The notes: generated from the letters alone by a model not told the origin. Positions 1-8,293 are shown, numbered from the stretch's first letter. The stretch: 64,000 nucleotides of DNA from Pontibacter pamirensis (GCF_010015475.1 NZ_SSNI01000025.1:24879-88878), one strand, 5' to 3'. Translations and numbers: made by a program.

Positions 1-703
1 CCACCTTCTCCGTTACCCAGGTACCCAGTGCGGCAATAATGAAAGTAGACACAAACATGAAATAATAGTTGGCCGCCGGGTTCACTGCATAGTTCGGGTC
101 AATAATCCTGGCCGCCTCTGTAGACAAACCAGCCAACAGCGGATCGACGGTGCCCAACAGGAGGTTGGCACTGTAACCTCCCGATACCCCGGCAAAAGCT
201 GCCGCCAGGCCAGCCAGCGGATGGCGGCCTGCCGCCAGGAAGATAACAGCAGCCAAAGGCACCAGCAGCACATACCCTACTTCCGAAGCTGTGTTTGAAA
301 GCACCCCGGAGAAAACAATGACAAACGTAAGCAAGCGCTTCGGCGACGAGAGCACCACCAGGCGCAGCACCGCCCCAATCAAGCCTGTACCCTCGGCAAT
401 ACCGATACCTAATAATGAAACCAGTACCGTACCCAGCGGCGCAAAGCCAGTGAAGTTGGTCACCATGCGCGTCAGGATCAGGTGCAGGCCCTCAGTGGAA
501 AGCAGGTTGAAAGGCGTGATGGTCTCTCCGGTGCCCGGGTGTACCACGGCCAAGTCAAACAAGCTGGCCACCCATGATAAAATCACCACTAACAGGGCAA
601 AACCAGCAAAAAGTGTGGCGGGGTGCGGCAGGGCATTGCCAATGCGCTCCACCACCGATAGGAACTTATCTACTCCTGATTTCTTCTTTTGTAGGTCAGT
701 CAT
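1..703 (-). CDS. AbgT-family transporter, 5' part only
   Basis: The reading frame starts at the ATG complementary to 701-703 and runs off the left edge without a stop, so only the first 234 residues are present. The protein begins MTDLQKKKSG and continues with hydrophobic membrane segments. Conserved-looking stretches include ERIGNALPHPATLFAGFAL, SNTASEVGYVLLVPLAA and GYSANLLLGTVDPLLAG, which I recognise as typical of the AbgT family. Members of this family sit in the inner membrane; E. coli AbgT imports p-aminobenzoyl-glutamate, and other members have been linked to sulfonamide efflux. The substrate here cannot be told. It is divergent from the LD-carboxypeptidase gene, with about 150 bases between the starts that must hold both promoters. 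Confidence 0.85.
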   Translation of the reverse strand, partial: MTDLQKKKSGVDKFLSVVERIGNALPHPATLFAGFALLVVILSWVASLFDLAVVHPGTGETITPFNLLSTEGLHLILTRMVTNFTGFAPLGTVLVSLLGIGIAEGTGLIGAVLRLVVLSSPKRLLTFVIVFSGVLSNTASEVGYVLLVPLAAVIFLAAGRHPLAGLAAAFAGVSGGYSANLLLGTVDPLLAGLSTEAARIIDPNYAVNPAANYYFMFVSTFIIAALGTWVTEKV

Positions 704-851
704 AAAAAAGGTTAGAATTTGCTTCTCAGAAGCGCAGCAGTTTCAGTTGCCCACAGGTGCTTCACGAGGTTTCGAAATTGGCCAAAAAAAGGCACCCCCG
801 CAAATTTTATCTGAAAAGCCCTATATTAGCTTTCGCCTAACACTTTTCACT

Positions 852-1745
852 ATGATTCCTGCTTTACAACCCGGCGACAGCATTGCCATTATTGCCACTG
901 CCCGTAAAATAACCTTCCCTGAAATAGAGCTTGCCATCAGCACCTTCGAAAGCTGGGGACTGAAAGTAGTACTGGGGAAAACAATTGGCGCCAGCTACAA
1001 CTATTTTGCCGGCGATGATGCTTTGCGCCTGCAGGACCTGCAGCAGATGATGGACAACCCGGAAATAAAAGCCATTGTCTGTGCCCGCGGCGGCTACGGC
1101 ACCACCCGCATTATCGACCAGGTGGATTTCACACAGTTCAAGAAGCACCCAAAGTGGCTGGTAGGCTTTAGTGATGTCACAGCCCTGCACAGCCACATCC
1201 ATACCCTTGGTATCGAAAGTGTGCACGCCATCATGCCCTTGCTATTTCCTAAGGAAGGCACCACTGACTCTATTGAGACGCTGCGTAAGGTATTATTTGG
1301 GGAAGAGTTAAGCTATACAGTTGCACCGCATGAACTTAACCGCACCGGCACCGGACAAGGGAAGTTGATAGGCGGAAACCTCTCGATGCTGGGCACCCTT
1401 ACCGGCACACGCTCTGACAGCGACACCGCAGGCAAAATTCTATTCCTGGAAGACCTGGACGAATACCTCTACCACATCGATCGTATGATGGTGCACCTCG
1501 ACCGCAGCGGCAAGTTAGCACAACTCTCCGGCCTCATCATCGGCGACATGAGTGACATGAAGGATCCTGCCACTCCATTCGGTAAAACCGCTTACGAGAT
1601 TATTCTGGAGCACACGGGCAAGTATAACTATCCTGTTTGTTATGGCTTTCCGGTAGGGCATGAGCCGCTGAACTTAGCTTTGGTTTGTGGCCGTGACGCG
1701 AAGTTGGAGGTAAGTGAGCAGGGGGCGGTGTTATGGTACGTATAA
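852..1745 (+). CDS. LD-carboxypeptidase (peptidase family S66)
   Basis: This 297-residue protein matches the size and motifs of S66 LD-carboxypeptidases, which remove the terminal D-alanine from murein tetrapeptides during peptidoglycan recycling in the cytoplasm. The nucleophile is expected at Ser107 in VGFSDVTAL, with Glu200 in LFLEDLDEY and His270 in GFPVGHEPL completing the Ser-Glu-His triad. The frame stays open far upstream to about 291, but that stretch is antisense to the transporter gene and its translation is low-complexity and unlike the family. The ATG at 852 gives the usual N-terminus MIPALQPGDSIAIIA, so I chose it. Confidence 0.93.
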   Translation: MIPALQPGDSIAIIATARKITFPEIELAISTFESWGLKVVLGKTIGASYNYFAGDDALRLQDLQQMMDNPEIKAIVCARGGYGTTRIIDQVDFTQFKKHPKWLVGFSDVTALHSHIHTLGIESVHAIMPLLFPKEGTTDSIETLRKVLFGEELSYTVAPHELNRTGTGQGKLIGGNLSMLGTLTGTRSDSDTAGKILFLEDLDEYLYHIDRMMVHLDRSGKLAQLSGLIIGDMSDMKDPATPFGKTAYEIILEHTGKYNYPVCYGFPVGHEPLNLALVCGRDAKLEVSEQGAVLWYV

Positions 1746-1884
1746 CTGGTTAAAGTATACTATTACACCTGATACGAGAAGATATTCAGAATGCAAGAAC
1801 AACCTCATTGCGCATATTTTTATTGATAATAACAACAAGCCCACTTATCCGTTTTAAATTATACATAGAAATAAAAAAAAGATT

Positions 1885-2118
1885 ATGCAGACTATACGAT
1901 TAAGGGTAAACGAAAAAGTATATGAGCATTTGATGTGGTTTCTCAGCAAGTTCAATAAAGATGAACTGCAAATCATTGAGGAGGGCGAGGAGTTTGCGTC
2001 TATTCAAAAAGATTTACAGCAAGAACTGACAAGGGTCGAAGAAGGTAGTGCCGAGTTTATTGATTTGCAGCAGCTTGATACAGATCTGGAATCCACTATT
2101 CAAAAATATGAAGCTTAA
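1885..2118 (+). CDS. Small antitoxin-like protein of a ParE/RelE-type pair
   Basis: This is a 77-residue acidic protein starting MQTIRLRVNEKVYEHLMWFL. It lies just upstream of, and overlaps by 11 bases, a gene whose reading frames resemble ParE/RelE toxins, which is the usual type II antitoxin-toxin arrangement. Small proteins with this start and a Glu-rich middle are common before such toxins in Bacteroidota (from memory, not searched). The N-terminal part could form the beta strand and helices of a dimer, and the acidic helical tail (about residues 45-77) could wrap the toxin. The antitoxin frame is intact although the toxin next to it is broken, so it may be a leftover or may neutralise a related toxin elsewhere. 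Confidence 0.62.
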   Translation: MQTIRLRVNEKVYEHLMWFLSKFNKDELQIIEEGEEFASIQKDLQQELTRVEEGSAEFIDLQQLDTDLESTIQKYEA

Positions 2119-2399
2119 AGTCACGAAAGGCTTCAGAGATAAGTTGAATGCTCAGGTAGACTGTATCGCAAAGGATAAACCGGCAGCTGCACGAAAATTC
2201 AAAAATGACCTTATTTCAAAAAATCAAAGAGATTCCTGAGATGCCCTTTAAAAACAGGAAGTCAATTTTCTTTGACAGAGATGACATAAGAGATTTAGTT
2301 TTCAAAGGTTATATCATAATCTACAAGGTAAATTAGAAATCACAGGAAATTCAGGTGTTCGGATTAACTAGATATGAACAAGATCCCTTTAAAAAATGA
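2108..2399 (+). pseudogene. Broken ParE/RelE-family toxin
   Basis: From the ATG at 2108 the frame reads MKLKVTKGFRDKLNAQVD and then IAKDKPAAARKFKNDLIS, typical of the ParE/RelE toxin fold, but ends at a TGA after 43 residues. Within the six-A run at 2218-2223 the homology moves by one base: the frame ending at 2399 continues KIKEIPEMPFKNRKSIFF, DRDDIRDLVFKGYIIIYKVN and, after an in-frame TAG at 2334-2336, QEIQVFGLTRYEQDPFKK. One extra A plus one nonsense codon together explain the pattern, so the gene is probably inactive. A sequencing error in the homopolymer could explain the frameshift but not the TAG. It overlaps the antitoxin gene by 11 bases. Confidence 0.75.
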
Positions 2400-2440
2400 T
2401 TGCTAGTACTACCCTAACGAATCAATACTCCTCCTGTACC

Positions 2441-3148
2441 CTACGCCGCCTGGTCTATCCCCTTTTCCCGCACATCCTGGTAATAATTGCAGATGCTGTT
2501 GAGCACGCATTCCCCACACTTCGGGCTGTAAAAAGTGCAGACACGCTGGCCATGCCAGAACAGGTGCTTGTGAAAGTTAAAAAGTTCTATAGCGTCCGGC
2601 GGCAGCATCCGGAGGAGCAGGTCATGGGCTTTGTTGGCGGTTACCTTCGCCCCGATTAGCCCTACCCGCTGGCTTACCCGGAATACATGCGTATCAACAG
2701 GCAGCACGGGCTTCTTGAAGTTGAAAAGCAGGAGTAAAGTAGCTGTCTTTAAGCCTACGCCAGGCAACTTTGTCAGCCAGTCCATGGCCTCCTGCACAGG
2801 CATCTCTTTCAAAAAACCGATACTTATCTCTCCCCGTTCTTCTTTTATAATGCGGAGCGTCTGCTGTATCTGGGGGGCTTTCTGCAAAGGATATCGGGTG
2901 GTTTGCACAGCATCCGCCAGTTCGTCTACGTCTGCGTTCATTACGCCCTCCCAGTCGCCGAAGCGATCCAGCATGGTATTATATGCTTTTTCTTCGTCGG
3001 CATGATTGGTACGGTGCGAGAGCATGGTAGAGATCAACTCGTGCATCGGGTCGCGCCGGCTATTCAGTGTTAGGCGCTTGTAGATCTCGTTCAGCAACTC
3101 GTGCGTCATCAGCGCCTTGTCTTCCTGGGGCAGTTTATGAGCATCCAT
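2441..3148 (-). CDS. nth: Endonuclease III homologue, base-excision repair glycosylase
   Basis: The 235-residue protein has the full endonuclease III layout: a helix-hairpin-helix motif LPGVGLKTA (residues 128-136) holding the catalytic Lys134, the catalytic Asp152 in VDTHVFRVSQR, and a C-terminal iron-sulfur loop with spacing C-x6-C-x2-C-x5-C (in CTFYSPKCGECVLNSIC). Enzymes of this family remove oxidised pyrimidines from DNA and nick the abasic site. The helix-hairpin-helix has Leu where E. coli Nth has Arg, and the N-terminal third is more divergent, so this may be an Nth paralogue with a shifted substrate range. It is convergent with the broken toxin gene, and I see no clear terminator between the two stops. 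Confidence 0.88.
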   Translation of the reverse strand: MDAHKLPQEDKALMTHELLNEIYKRLTLNSRRDPMHELISTMLSHRTNHADEEKAYNTMLDRFGDWEGVMNADVDELADAVQTTRYPLQKAPQIQQTLRIIKEERGEISIGFLKEMPVQEAMDWLTKLPGVGLKTATLLLLFNFKKPVLPVDTHVFRVSQRVGLIGAKVTANKAHDLLLRMLPPDAIELFNFHKHLFWHGQRVCTFYSPKCGECVLNSICNYYQDVREKGIDQAA

Positions 3149-3395
3149 AGGCCTATACGTATCAGGCTATAATTTACGGCAGTGCCTGTACCTGTGTTGG
3201 TTTTGATACTTCGCAGTCAACCATCATGCAATGCATACCTGCTGAACACAACGACTACTGTATATTATAGGTTTACTTTAAAGTTTTCAACATCCCCTTA
3301 AAAAATATAACTATATACACAACTATTTTCACCCCTTTCCGCTATATGCTTTAATCTGTTCAGTGCAGCCTATGTTGTCACATTTATAAACTTGT
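3149..3395. other. Divergent intergenic region, 247 bases
   Basis: It lies between the start of nth (minus) and the start of the MBL-fold gene (plus). It is AT-rich on the right. TAAACTTG a few bases before the ATG at 3396 differs from the Bacteroidota -7 element at one position and may belong to the MBL gene. I see no reading frame with gene-like features and no strong hairpin. Confidence 0.4.
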
Positions 3396-4085
3396 ATGCA
3401 AATTAAATTTTTAGGGACAGGCGGAGCATTTGATACCGACTATCGTAACTCGGCTGCTTTGCTGGAATTCAGAGATATCAACTTATTGATCGATTGTGGG
3501 TTTACCGTGTTCTCAACGTTGGTGGAGAAGAATCTGACACAGAAGATAGATCATATCATACTCACACACTTGCACAACGACCACTGCGGCAGCCTGGCAA
3601 ACCTGCTCCTCTACAAACATATTGTGGAGAAGAGCAAGCGCCCTATCATACTTTACCCTTCAGAGCAGTTTAAGCAGCAGCTTTATAAGTTTCTGGAACT
3701 ACAGGTAAAAGATCCGGATAAATATGCTGAATTCGTGCCCCTCGATCAGGTAGAGGGCATTATCCCCATTGACACCTATGGCCAGCACTCAGAGGGCCTG
3801 CAGACTTACGCCTATATTTTCGATAATGAAAGCCGCATTGTATACTCCGGAGACCTGAGTAAGCCAGAAGTGCTATTCGAAAGACTAGAACGGCTACCAG
3901 GAAAAAAAACAAGTGTTTTCCACGACATTACCTTTAACTCCGATAACACCGGCCACACCTACTATAAGAAGTTGCTGCCTTACATAAATGGCATTGACAT
4001 GTACGGTTACCACTGCGACCCCACACAAAGCCCTCAGGACAACCCTATCAGGCTGGTATTCCACGAAAAGGCGCTGATGGCGTAA
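3396..4085 (+). CDS. MBL-fold metallohydrolase, RNase Z-like
   Basis: This 229-residue protein opens with MQIKFLGTGGAFDTDYRNSA, the usual first strand of RNase Z/ElaC-like and PQQB-like metallo-beta-lactamase proteins. The metal motif HxHxDH is HLHNDH (His58, His60, Asp62, His63), followed by His131 in GQHSEG and Asp153 in YSGDLS, the residue that usually bridges the metals, and a late His in YGYHCD. It is shorter than RNase Z (about 300 residues) and lacks an obvious exosite arm, so tRNA 3' processing is not assured; a small-molecule or cyclic nucleotide substrate is possible. The enzyme is expected to be cytoplasmic because there is no signal peptide. Confidence 0.82.
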   Translation: MQIKFLGTGGAFDTDYRNSAALLEFRDINLLIDCGFTVFSTLVEKNLTQKIDHIILTHLHNDHCGSLANLLLYKHIVEKSKRPIILYPSEQFKQQLYKFLELQVKDPDKYAEFVPLDQVEGIIPIDTYGQHSEGLQTYAYIFDNESRIVYSGDLSKPEVLFERLERLPGKKTSVFHDITFNSDNTGHTYYKKLLPYINGIDMYGYHCDPTQSPQDNPIRLVFHEKALMA

Positions 4086-4294
4086 AACGGCTGCTTTCAA
4101 ATCCTTGATTGCTTTCTTAGCGAGCTTTCTCCCTTTTTCAGGCGCATAAAAAAATGAATTGCTGTTGCTGATTTACGGCGTGCCGTGAAAATCAAAATAC
4201 CGGATTTACAGCCTGTTATGCTATAAAATTCTTGTGCACTAAAACCTATCTTGCGCATAAAGGTTAACGCTGCAGAACAAAAATCTTCTGCCTG

Positions 4295-4942
4295 ATGTAC
4301 CATGTAACCATGACCGCGAGACCAGATGCCAAAAGGCCATACCTGAGCCAGCCCCTGCATATACTCTATAGCCTGCTGTTTGCCGGTTTCTGGGTGTACA
4401 CAGGGCTTACCACGCCTGACCTGGTAAATTGGTTGATGGAGAATACACTCACGCTATCCCTGATCATTTTCCTGGTGGCGTTTTACAATATCTTTCGCTT
4501 TTCAGACACAAGCTACACGCTTATATTCCTGTTCCTGCTACTGCATGTGTATGGCAGCCAGTATCAGTATGCTGAGAATCCGTTTGGAGAATGGCTCAAA
4601 GAGCAGTACGGCTTTCAGCGAAACCACTATGACAGACTGGTGCACCTGGGTTTTGGCCTCTTGCTCGCTTATCCGATGCATGAGGTGCTGGCCTACGGCT
4701 TTAAGGTAACACCTTACTGGCTGACGTTCCTGATGCCGGTAGAGTTCATATTATCTTTCAGTGCCCTGTATGAGATAGTGGAGTGGCTGGTAGCCGATGT
4801 TGCGTTTAGTGGCACTGAGCAGGGAATGGATTTCCTGGGGATGCAGGGCGATATATGGGATGCTCAGAAAGACATTGCCTTAGCATTTGTGGGCGGTATA
4901 GTAGCCATGGGAACAGCATTTGCTTTAAAGCGCCGGCGATAG
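4295..4942 (+). CDS. YjdF-like (DUF2238) inner-membrane protein
   Basis: The 215-residue protein has about six hydrophobic segments and the hallmarks of the DUF2238/YjdF family: NHYDRLVHLGFGLLLAYP in the middle, an acidic-aromatic LYEIVEWLVADVAF helix, and GDIWDAQKDIALAFVGG near the end, before a basic tail KRRR. The family's function is unknown. Two in-frame ATG codons are possible starts, 4295 and 4310; neither has a clear Shine-Dalgarno site, as is usual in Bacteroidota. The 209 bases before it hold nothing I can support. Confidence 0.82.
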   Translation: MYHVTMTARPDAKRPYLSQPLHILYSLLFAGFWVYTGLTTPDLVNWLMENTLTLSLIIFLVAFYNIFRFSDTSYTLIFLFLLLHVYGSQYQYAENPFGEWLKEQYGFQRNHYDRLVHLGFGLLLAYPMHEVLAYGFKVTPYWLTFLMPVEFILSFSALYEIVEWLVADVAFSGTEQGMDFLGMQGDIWDAQKDIALAFVGGIVAMGTAFALKRRR

Positions 4943-5113
4943 CTGAAAGAAATGAGCTAAATGGCAGCAAAAAACATTTAGGCTTGATTTTATCAGCTGT
5001 CTCTTTAAAAATGAAGACTTGGAGGCAACCTGCCAAAAGCATGAATCATTTAAGTTTACCGGAACACATCACCAGCGTTCTGATATGATTCTTCATTTCC
5101 CCCGCAACAGGCA

Positions 5114-5254
5114 CTATTTAGTCTCTGCAGAAGTCCCTTTTCCTGTAATAGTGGTCGCAGAGGCATCAGCCACCAGACGTTCGCAGGCACTAAAAAAGGC
5201 AGTGATCAGCAGGCTCAGGAGAGCCATGTATAAGTATTTCCTAATCATGTTCAT
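5114..5254 (-). CDS. Small lipoprotein, 46 residues
   Basis: On the minus strand an ATG at 5254 (or 5248) opens a short frame ending at 5114. It reads MNMIRKYLYMALLSLLITAF and then FSAC, a basic start, hydrophobic core and lipobox-like Cys, followed by about 22 polar residues (ERLVADASATTITGKGTSAE, TK). This is the layout of entericidin-like small lipoproteins. A perfect Bacteroidota -7 element TATCTTTG lies only seven bases before the ATG, which suggests a nearly leaderless mRNA. I do not recognise a family, so the function is open. Confidence 0.55.
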   Translation of the reverse strand: MNMIRKYLYMALLSLLITAFFSACERLVADASATTITGKGTSAETK

Positions 5255-5261
5255 GGCCGGG

Positions 5262-5269
5262 CAAAGATA
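5262..5269 (-). promoter_or_regulatory. -7 promoter element TATCTTTG before the small lipoprotein
   Basis: On the minus strand TATCTTTG matches the Bacteroidota -7 consensus TAnnTTTG exactly. A TTG lies 25 bases further upstream (CAA at 5295-5297 on the plus strand), slightly far for a -33 element. The predicted start of transcription falls at or next to the ATG at 5254. Confidence 0.5.
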
Positions 5270-5314
5270 TATTTCAACAAGATTTCAGCAGGTTCAACTG
5301 TGTAATACTGGTCG

Positions 5315-5347
5315 TAAAAAAGCCAGCCGCACATAAGTGCGGCTGGC
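5315..5347 (-). terminator. Intrinsic terminator after the first OmpA-like gene
   Basis: An 11-bp perfect stem (GCCAGCCGCAC at 5322-5332 with its complement at 5337-5347, loop ATAA) is followed on the minus strand by a run of T. It lies 25 bases after the stop of the OmpA-like gene at 5373. Confidence 0.88.
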
Positions 5348-5372
5348 AGTAAATAAAAAAATCAGGCTGTTA

Positions 5373-6086
5373 TTACAAGTCGCCTCGTTCAGCGGCTTTC
5401 TTCATATCTTCGTTTGCAAAGATAGCAATCTCAACACGTCGGTTCTTCTGGCGGCCAGCTTCCGTCGTGTTGTCGGCAATCGGCTGGTCAAAGGCATATC
5501 CCTGTGTGGTTATACGGCTACGATCAACACCCAAAGAGGCAGCATAGTCTGCTACAGCCTGGGCACGGCGCTCAGACAATGGCTGGTTGATCTCACGTGA
5601 ACCAGTATTGTCTGTATGTCCTTCAATCACAATATTTGTGTCAGGGTACTTCTTCAGCGTTTCGGCTAGTTGTGAAATTTCTGTTTGAGCAGCTGGCTGT
5701 AACTGTGCAGAGTTCGTCGGGAACAGGATACCAGAGTCAAACGTGATTTTTATACCTTCTCCAACGCGCTCTACTTCCGCATTCTCCAGGTCTCGTTCCA
5801 GTTCCTCGGCCTGCTTGTCCATTCTGCGCCCGATGATGGCACCAGTCGTACCCCCCACAGCAGCACCGATTATAGCACCCGCAGCTGTGTTACCAGCCAC
5901 TCTACCGATTACGCCACCTACCACGGCACCAGAACCAGCACCAATCACACCGCCTTTTGTAGTTCTGCTCATTCCACCGTTATCAGAAGCAGTACCAGCC
6001 TGCTGAGAAGATGTACAAGAGGTGGATAAGAAGCCAAGTAAGGCGAATATGGATAGATAAATTCTTAGGTTTTTCATGTTTTTCAT
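5373..6086 (-). CDS. Glycine-zipper OmpA-family lipoprotein (copy 1)
   Basis: This 237-residue protein starts with a lipoprotein signal (Cys in FLSTSCTSS). A glycine-zipper segment of about 45 residues follows, rich in GxxxG (GGVIGAGSGAVVGGVIGRVA), which may span or coat the membrane. The C-terminal OmpA domain contains IVIEGHTDNTGSREINQPLS and ERRAQAVADYAASLGVD with the conserved Asp and Arg that bind meso-diaminopimelate of peptidoglycan. The likely role is tethering the outer membrane to the cell wall. It is the downstream member of a tandem pair with the gene at 6393-7145. The separate hairpin between the two suggests separate transcripts. The start may be either Met of MKNMKNLR. Confidence 0.9.
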   Translation of the reverse strand: MKNMKNLRIYLSIFALLGFLSTSCTSSQQAGTASDNGGMSRTTKGGVIGAGSGAVVGGVIGRVAGNTAAGAIIGAAVGGTTGAIIGRRMDKQAEELERDLENAEVERVGEGIKITFDSGILFPTNSAQLQPAAQTEISQLAETLKKYPDTNIVIEGHTDNTGSREINQPLSERRAQAVADYAASLGVDRSRITTQGYAFDQPIADNTTEAGRQKNRRVEIAIFANEDMKKAAERGDL

Positions 6087-6392
6087 CTTAAGTAAAATTT
6101 TATGAACTCGAAGTTCAGTGGTAAATACTACTCTTTCTTTTTAAAAATGTTCGGTAACTATAAGCTCCTCCGCTTATCAATCAGCACTTAAACGGCCGTT
6201 GCCGCTAAAGGTTAGCCCTTTAGAAGTTTTAAATATTTTACTATTTAACGTTCCCAACATTGTCAGGTTCTGGGGACTTCAGCGCTTTAGAACTATTTCA
6301 CACCGCCACCCGCACAAGGCGGCTATAAAAAAGCAGCGCCCGCCAACTTGCGCTGGACGGACACTACCTCAAAAAACAGGAAGTAAAATCTA
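6087..6392. other. Intergenic region between the two OmpA-like genes
   Basis: These 306 bases contain the terminator of the upstream paralogue (6327-6355) and must hold the promoter of the gene starting at 6086. I see no exact TAnnTTTG element on the minus strand and no reading frame that looks like a gene. Confidence 0.4.
6327..6355 (-). terminator. Intrinsic terminator after the second OmpA-like gene
   Basis: On the minus strand CAGCGC (6355-6350) pairs with GCGCTG (6339-6334) around a 10-base loop and is followed by a T run (6332-6327). It lies about 40 bases past the stop at 6393. Confidence 0.65.
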
Positions 6393-7145
6393 CTAATTCA
6401 GCGCGCCAGACTCGGCGGCTTGCTTTAATTCTTCGTTGGCTACAATGATGATTTCCACACGGCGGTTCTGCTGGCGGCCTTCTACCGTAGTGTTATCAGC
6501 AATTGGCTGGTCATAGCTGTAGCCTTTCGCCTGCAGACGACCATTTTCCACACCCAGGCTGCGGGCATAAGAAGCCACTGCCTCGGCACGACGCTCCGAC
6601 AACTTCTGGTTAAGTTCATAAGAACCTGAGTTGTCTGTATGGCCTTCTACAATTACGTTTGTTCCCGGATAATCTTTAAGCGTTTTTGCCAGCTTCTCAA
6701 TGTCTCGCTTAGCATTGGGGCTCAGTTCTGCAGAGTTAACCTGGAAAAGGATACCAGAATCAAAGTTCACACGAATAGCTTCGCCTACGCGCTCTACCTT
6801 AGCACCTTCCATTGTCTTCTCCAGTTCTTCTGCCTGCTTGTCCATGCGTCTGCCAATTACGGCACCTGTGGCACCACCTACGGCTGCACCTACAATGGCA
6901 CCGGCGGCAGTGTTACCTAACCTGTTACCAATTAATCCACCAAGCACAGCACCGCCACCGGCTCCGATGATGCCGCCTTTTGTGGTTTTCTTCATGCCGG
7001 GCTTGTCGGGCTCCGTTTCAGCGGTTTTGGCTTGCGTCGTTGTTTCGTAATCACCGGAGCCCGCTACGGGTGCCGTAGACTGGCACGAGGAAAACAGCAT
7101 GGTCGCGGCTAAAAATGAGCTAAGAGTTATGTTAGTTAATTTCAT
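6393..7145 (-). CDS. Glycine-zipper OmpA-family lipoprotein (copy 2)
   Basis: This 250-residue protein has the same domain order as its neighbour at 5373-6086: a lipoprotein signal with Cys in LFSSCQST, a short Thr/Lys-rich spacer, a glycine zipper (GGIIGAGGGAVLGGLIGNRL), a linker RRMDKQAEELEKTMEGAKVE, and an OmpA domain with VEGHTDNSGSYELNQKLSER. The two align almost end to end, so they are a tandem duplication. Copy 2 has a longer spacer after the lipobox. Its likely role is an outer-membrane lipoprotein bound to peptidoglycan. Which copy is ancestral cannot be told from here. Confidence 0.9.
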   Translation of the reverse strand: MKLTNITLSSFLAATMLFSSCQSTAPVAGSGDYETTTQAKTAETEPDKPGMKKTTKGGIIGAGGGAVLGGLIGNRLGNTAAGAIVGAAVGGATGAVIGRRMDKQAEELEKTMEGAKVERVGEAIRVNFDSGILFQVNSAELSPNAKRDIEKLAKTLKDYPGTNVIVEGHTDNSGSYELNQKLSERRAEAVASYARSLGVENGRLQAKGYSYDQPIADNTTVEGRQQNRRVEIIIVANEELKQAAESGALN

Positions 7146-7321
7146 GGTCTTGTTTGTAAAATTTTGGCTAATAATATTGTTGTTAAAATGTTAATTAAAC
7201 TAAAGCATGCTTGATATCTCAATTGCAACTCTCATGCCAGAACGAAACAAATACTGCTATAATATTTTGTAGCCAATATATTTTTCTGGTCTTATACAGG
7301 CTGCTTTTATATATCCCTGAC

Positions 7322-7364
7322 AATCAGCGGGGCCTGCTATAAAAAATAGCAGGCCCCGCTGATT
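7322..7364 (-). terminator. Long hairpin after accD
   Basis: A 19-bp perfect stem (7322-7340 with 7346-7364) surrounds a five-base A loop (T on the minus strand). It begins 17 bases past the accD stop. There is no clear T run after it on the minus strand, so termination efficiency is uncertain, but position and strength suggest a 3'-end hairpin. Confidence 0.7.
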
Positions 7365-7381
7365 TCATTTTACTTAAATGA

Positions 7382-8293
7382 TTATGATGCCTGTGCGGCT
7401 TTGCGCTTCTTCGGCTTTTCGCTTTTTGGTTCCGCTTCCTGAGCAGGAGGCATGACCATACTTAGCAGGTCTGTCAGCTTCTGCTTCATTGCCTTGCGGT
7501 CTACTATAAAATCGAGGAAGCCGTGCTCTAATACAAACTCAGCACTCTGGAAGCCTTTTGGCAGGTCTTTACCAATTGTTTCTTTGATCACGCGCGGGCC
7601 GGCGAACCCGATCAACGCACCTGGCTCTGCAATGTTAAAATCACCCAACATGGCATAAGAGGCTGTTACGCCACCCGTGGTAGGGTCTGTGAGCAGGGAA
7701 ATGTAAGGCAACCCTTCCTCTGACAAAAGCGCCAGTTTTGCCGATGTTTTCGCCATCTGCATGAGTGAGAAACCAGCTTCCATCATACGCGCACCGCCTG
7801 ATTTAGAAATCATCAGGAATGGGGTGCGGTTTTGGCGGGCGTAGTCTATGGCACGTGCAATTTTCTCGCCCACCACCGAGCCCATCGAGCCGCCGATAAA
7901 GGCAAAGTCCATGCTGGCGATGGTGATGTCCTGGCCGTTTATTTTACCGTAGGCTGTGCGAACGGCATCTTTCAGGCCAGTTTTCTTTTCTGTGGCTGCA
8001 ACGCGCTGTGGGTATGGCTTGGAATCCGTGAAATCAAGTGGGTCACCAGAAGTGAGGTTCTCGTCCATCTCCGTAAATTCGTTGTCATCAAACAGAATGG
8101 CAAAGTACTCTTTAGAACCAATTCGGTCATGGTAATCGCACTTCACGCAGGTGTGCATGTTCTTGCGATGCTCGGCCATGCTGGTAACTGCTTTGCATTC
8201 CGAACATTTATACCACAACCCATCCGGTGTCTCCTTCTTCTCCTCTGTGGGTGTGTGAATTCCTTTTTCAACTCTTTTAAACCAAGGCATCAT
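7382..8293 (-). CDS. accD: Acetyl-CoA carboxylase carboxyltransferase subunit beta
   Basis: The protein has the AccD zinc ribbon (WYKCSECKAV then HTCVKCDYH, two CxxC pairs 15 residues apart) followed by the carboxyltransferase fold with SKSGGARMMEAGFSLMQM, DPTTGGVTASYAMLGD and GFAGPRVIKETIGKDLP. With AccA it moves carboxyl from biotin to acetyl-CoA to make malonyl-CoA, the first step of fatty acid synthesis. The frame can be read from a TTG at 8299, but the ATG at 8293 (or 8290) gives the usual MPWFKR start. The C-terminal 25 residues are Lys/Pro/Glu-rich. accA is not in the window. Confidence 0.96.
   Translation of the reverse strand: MMPWFKRVEKGIHTPTEEKKETPDGLWYKCSECKAVTSMAEHRKNMHTCVKCDYHDRIGSKEYFAILFDDNEFTEMDENLTSGDPLDFTDSKPYPQRVAATEKKTGLKDAVRTAYGKINGQDITIASMDFAFIGGSMGSVVGEKIARAIDYARQNRTPFLMISKSGGARMMEAGFSLMQMAKTSAKLALLSEEGLPYISLLTDPTTGGVTASYAMLGDFNIAEPGALIGFAGPRVIKETIGKDLPKGFQSAEFVLEHGFLDFIVDRKAMKQKLTDLLSMVMPPAQEAEPKSEKPKKRKAAQAS

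Noticed and set aside
291..851. N-terminal extension of the LD-carboxypeptidase frame
   Set aside because: The segment is antisense to the AbgT-family gene, and its translation is Thr/Arg/Pro-rich and unlike S66 proteins.
5019..5336. 105-codon plus-strand frame
   Set aside because: It overlaps the small lipoprotein and a terminator on the other strand, and the translation has no coherent domain.
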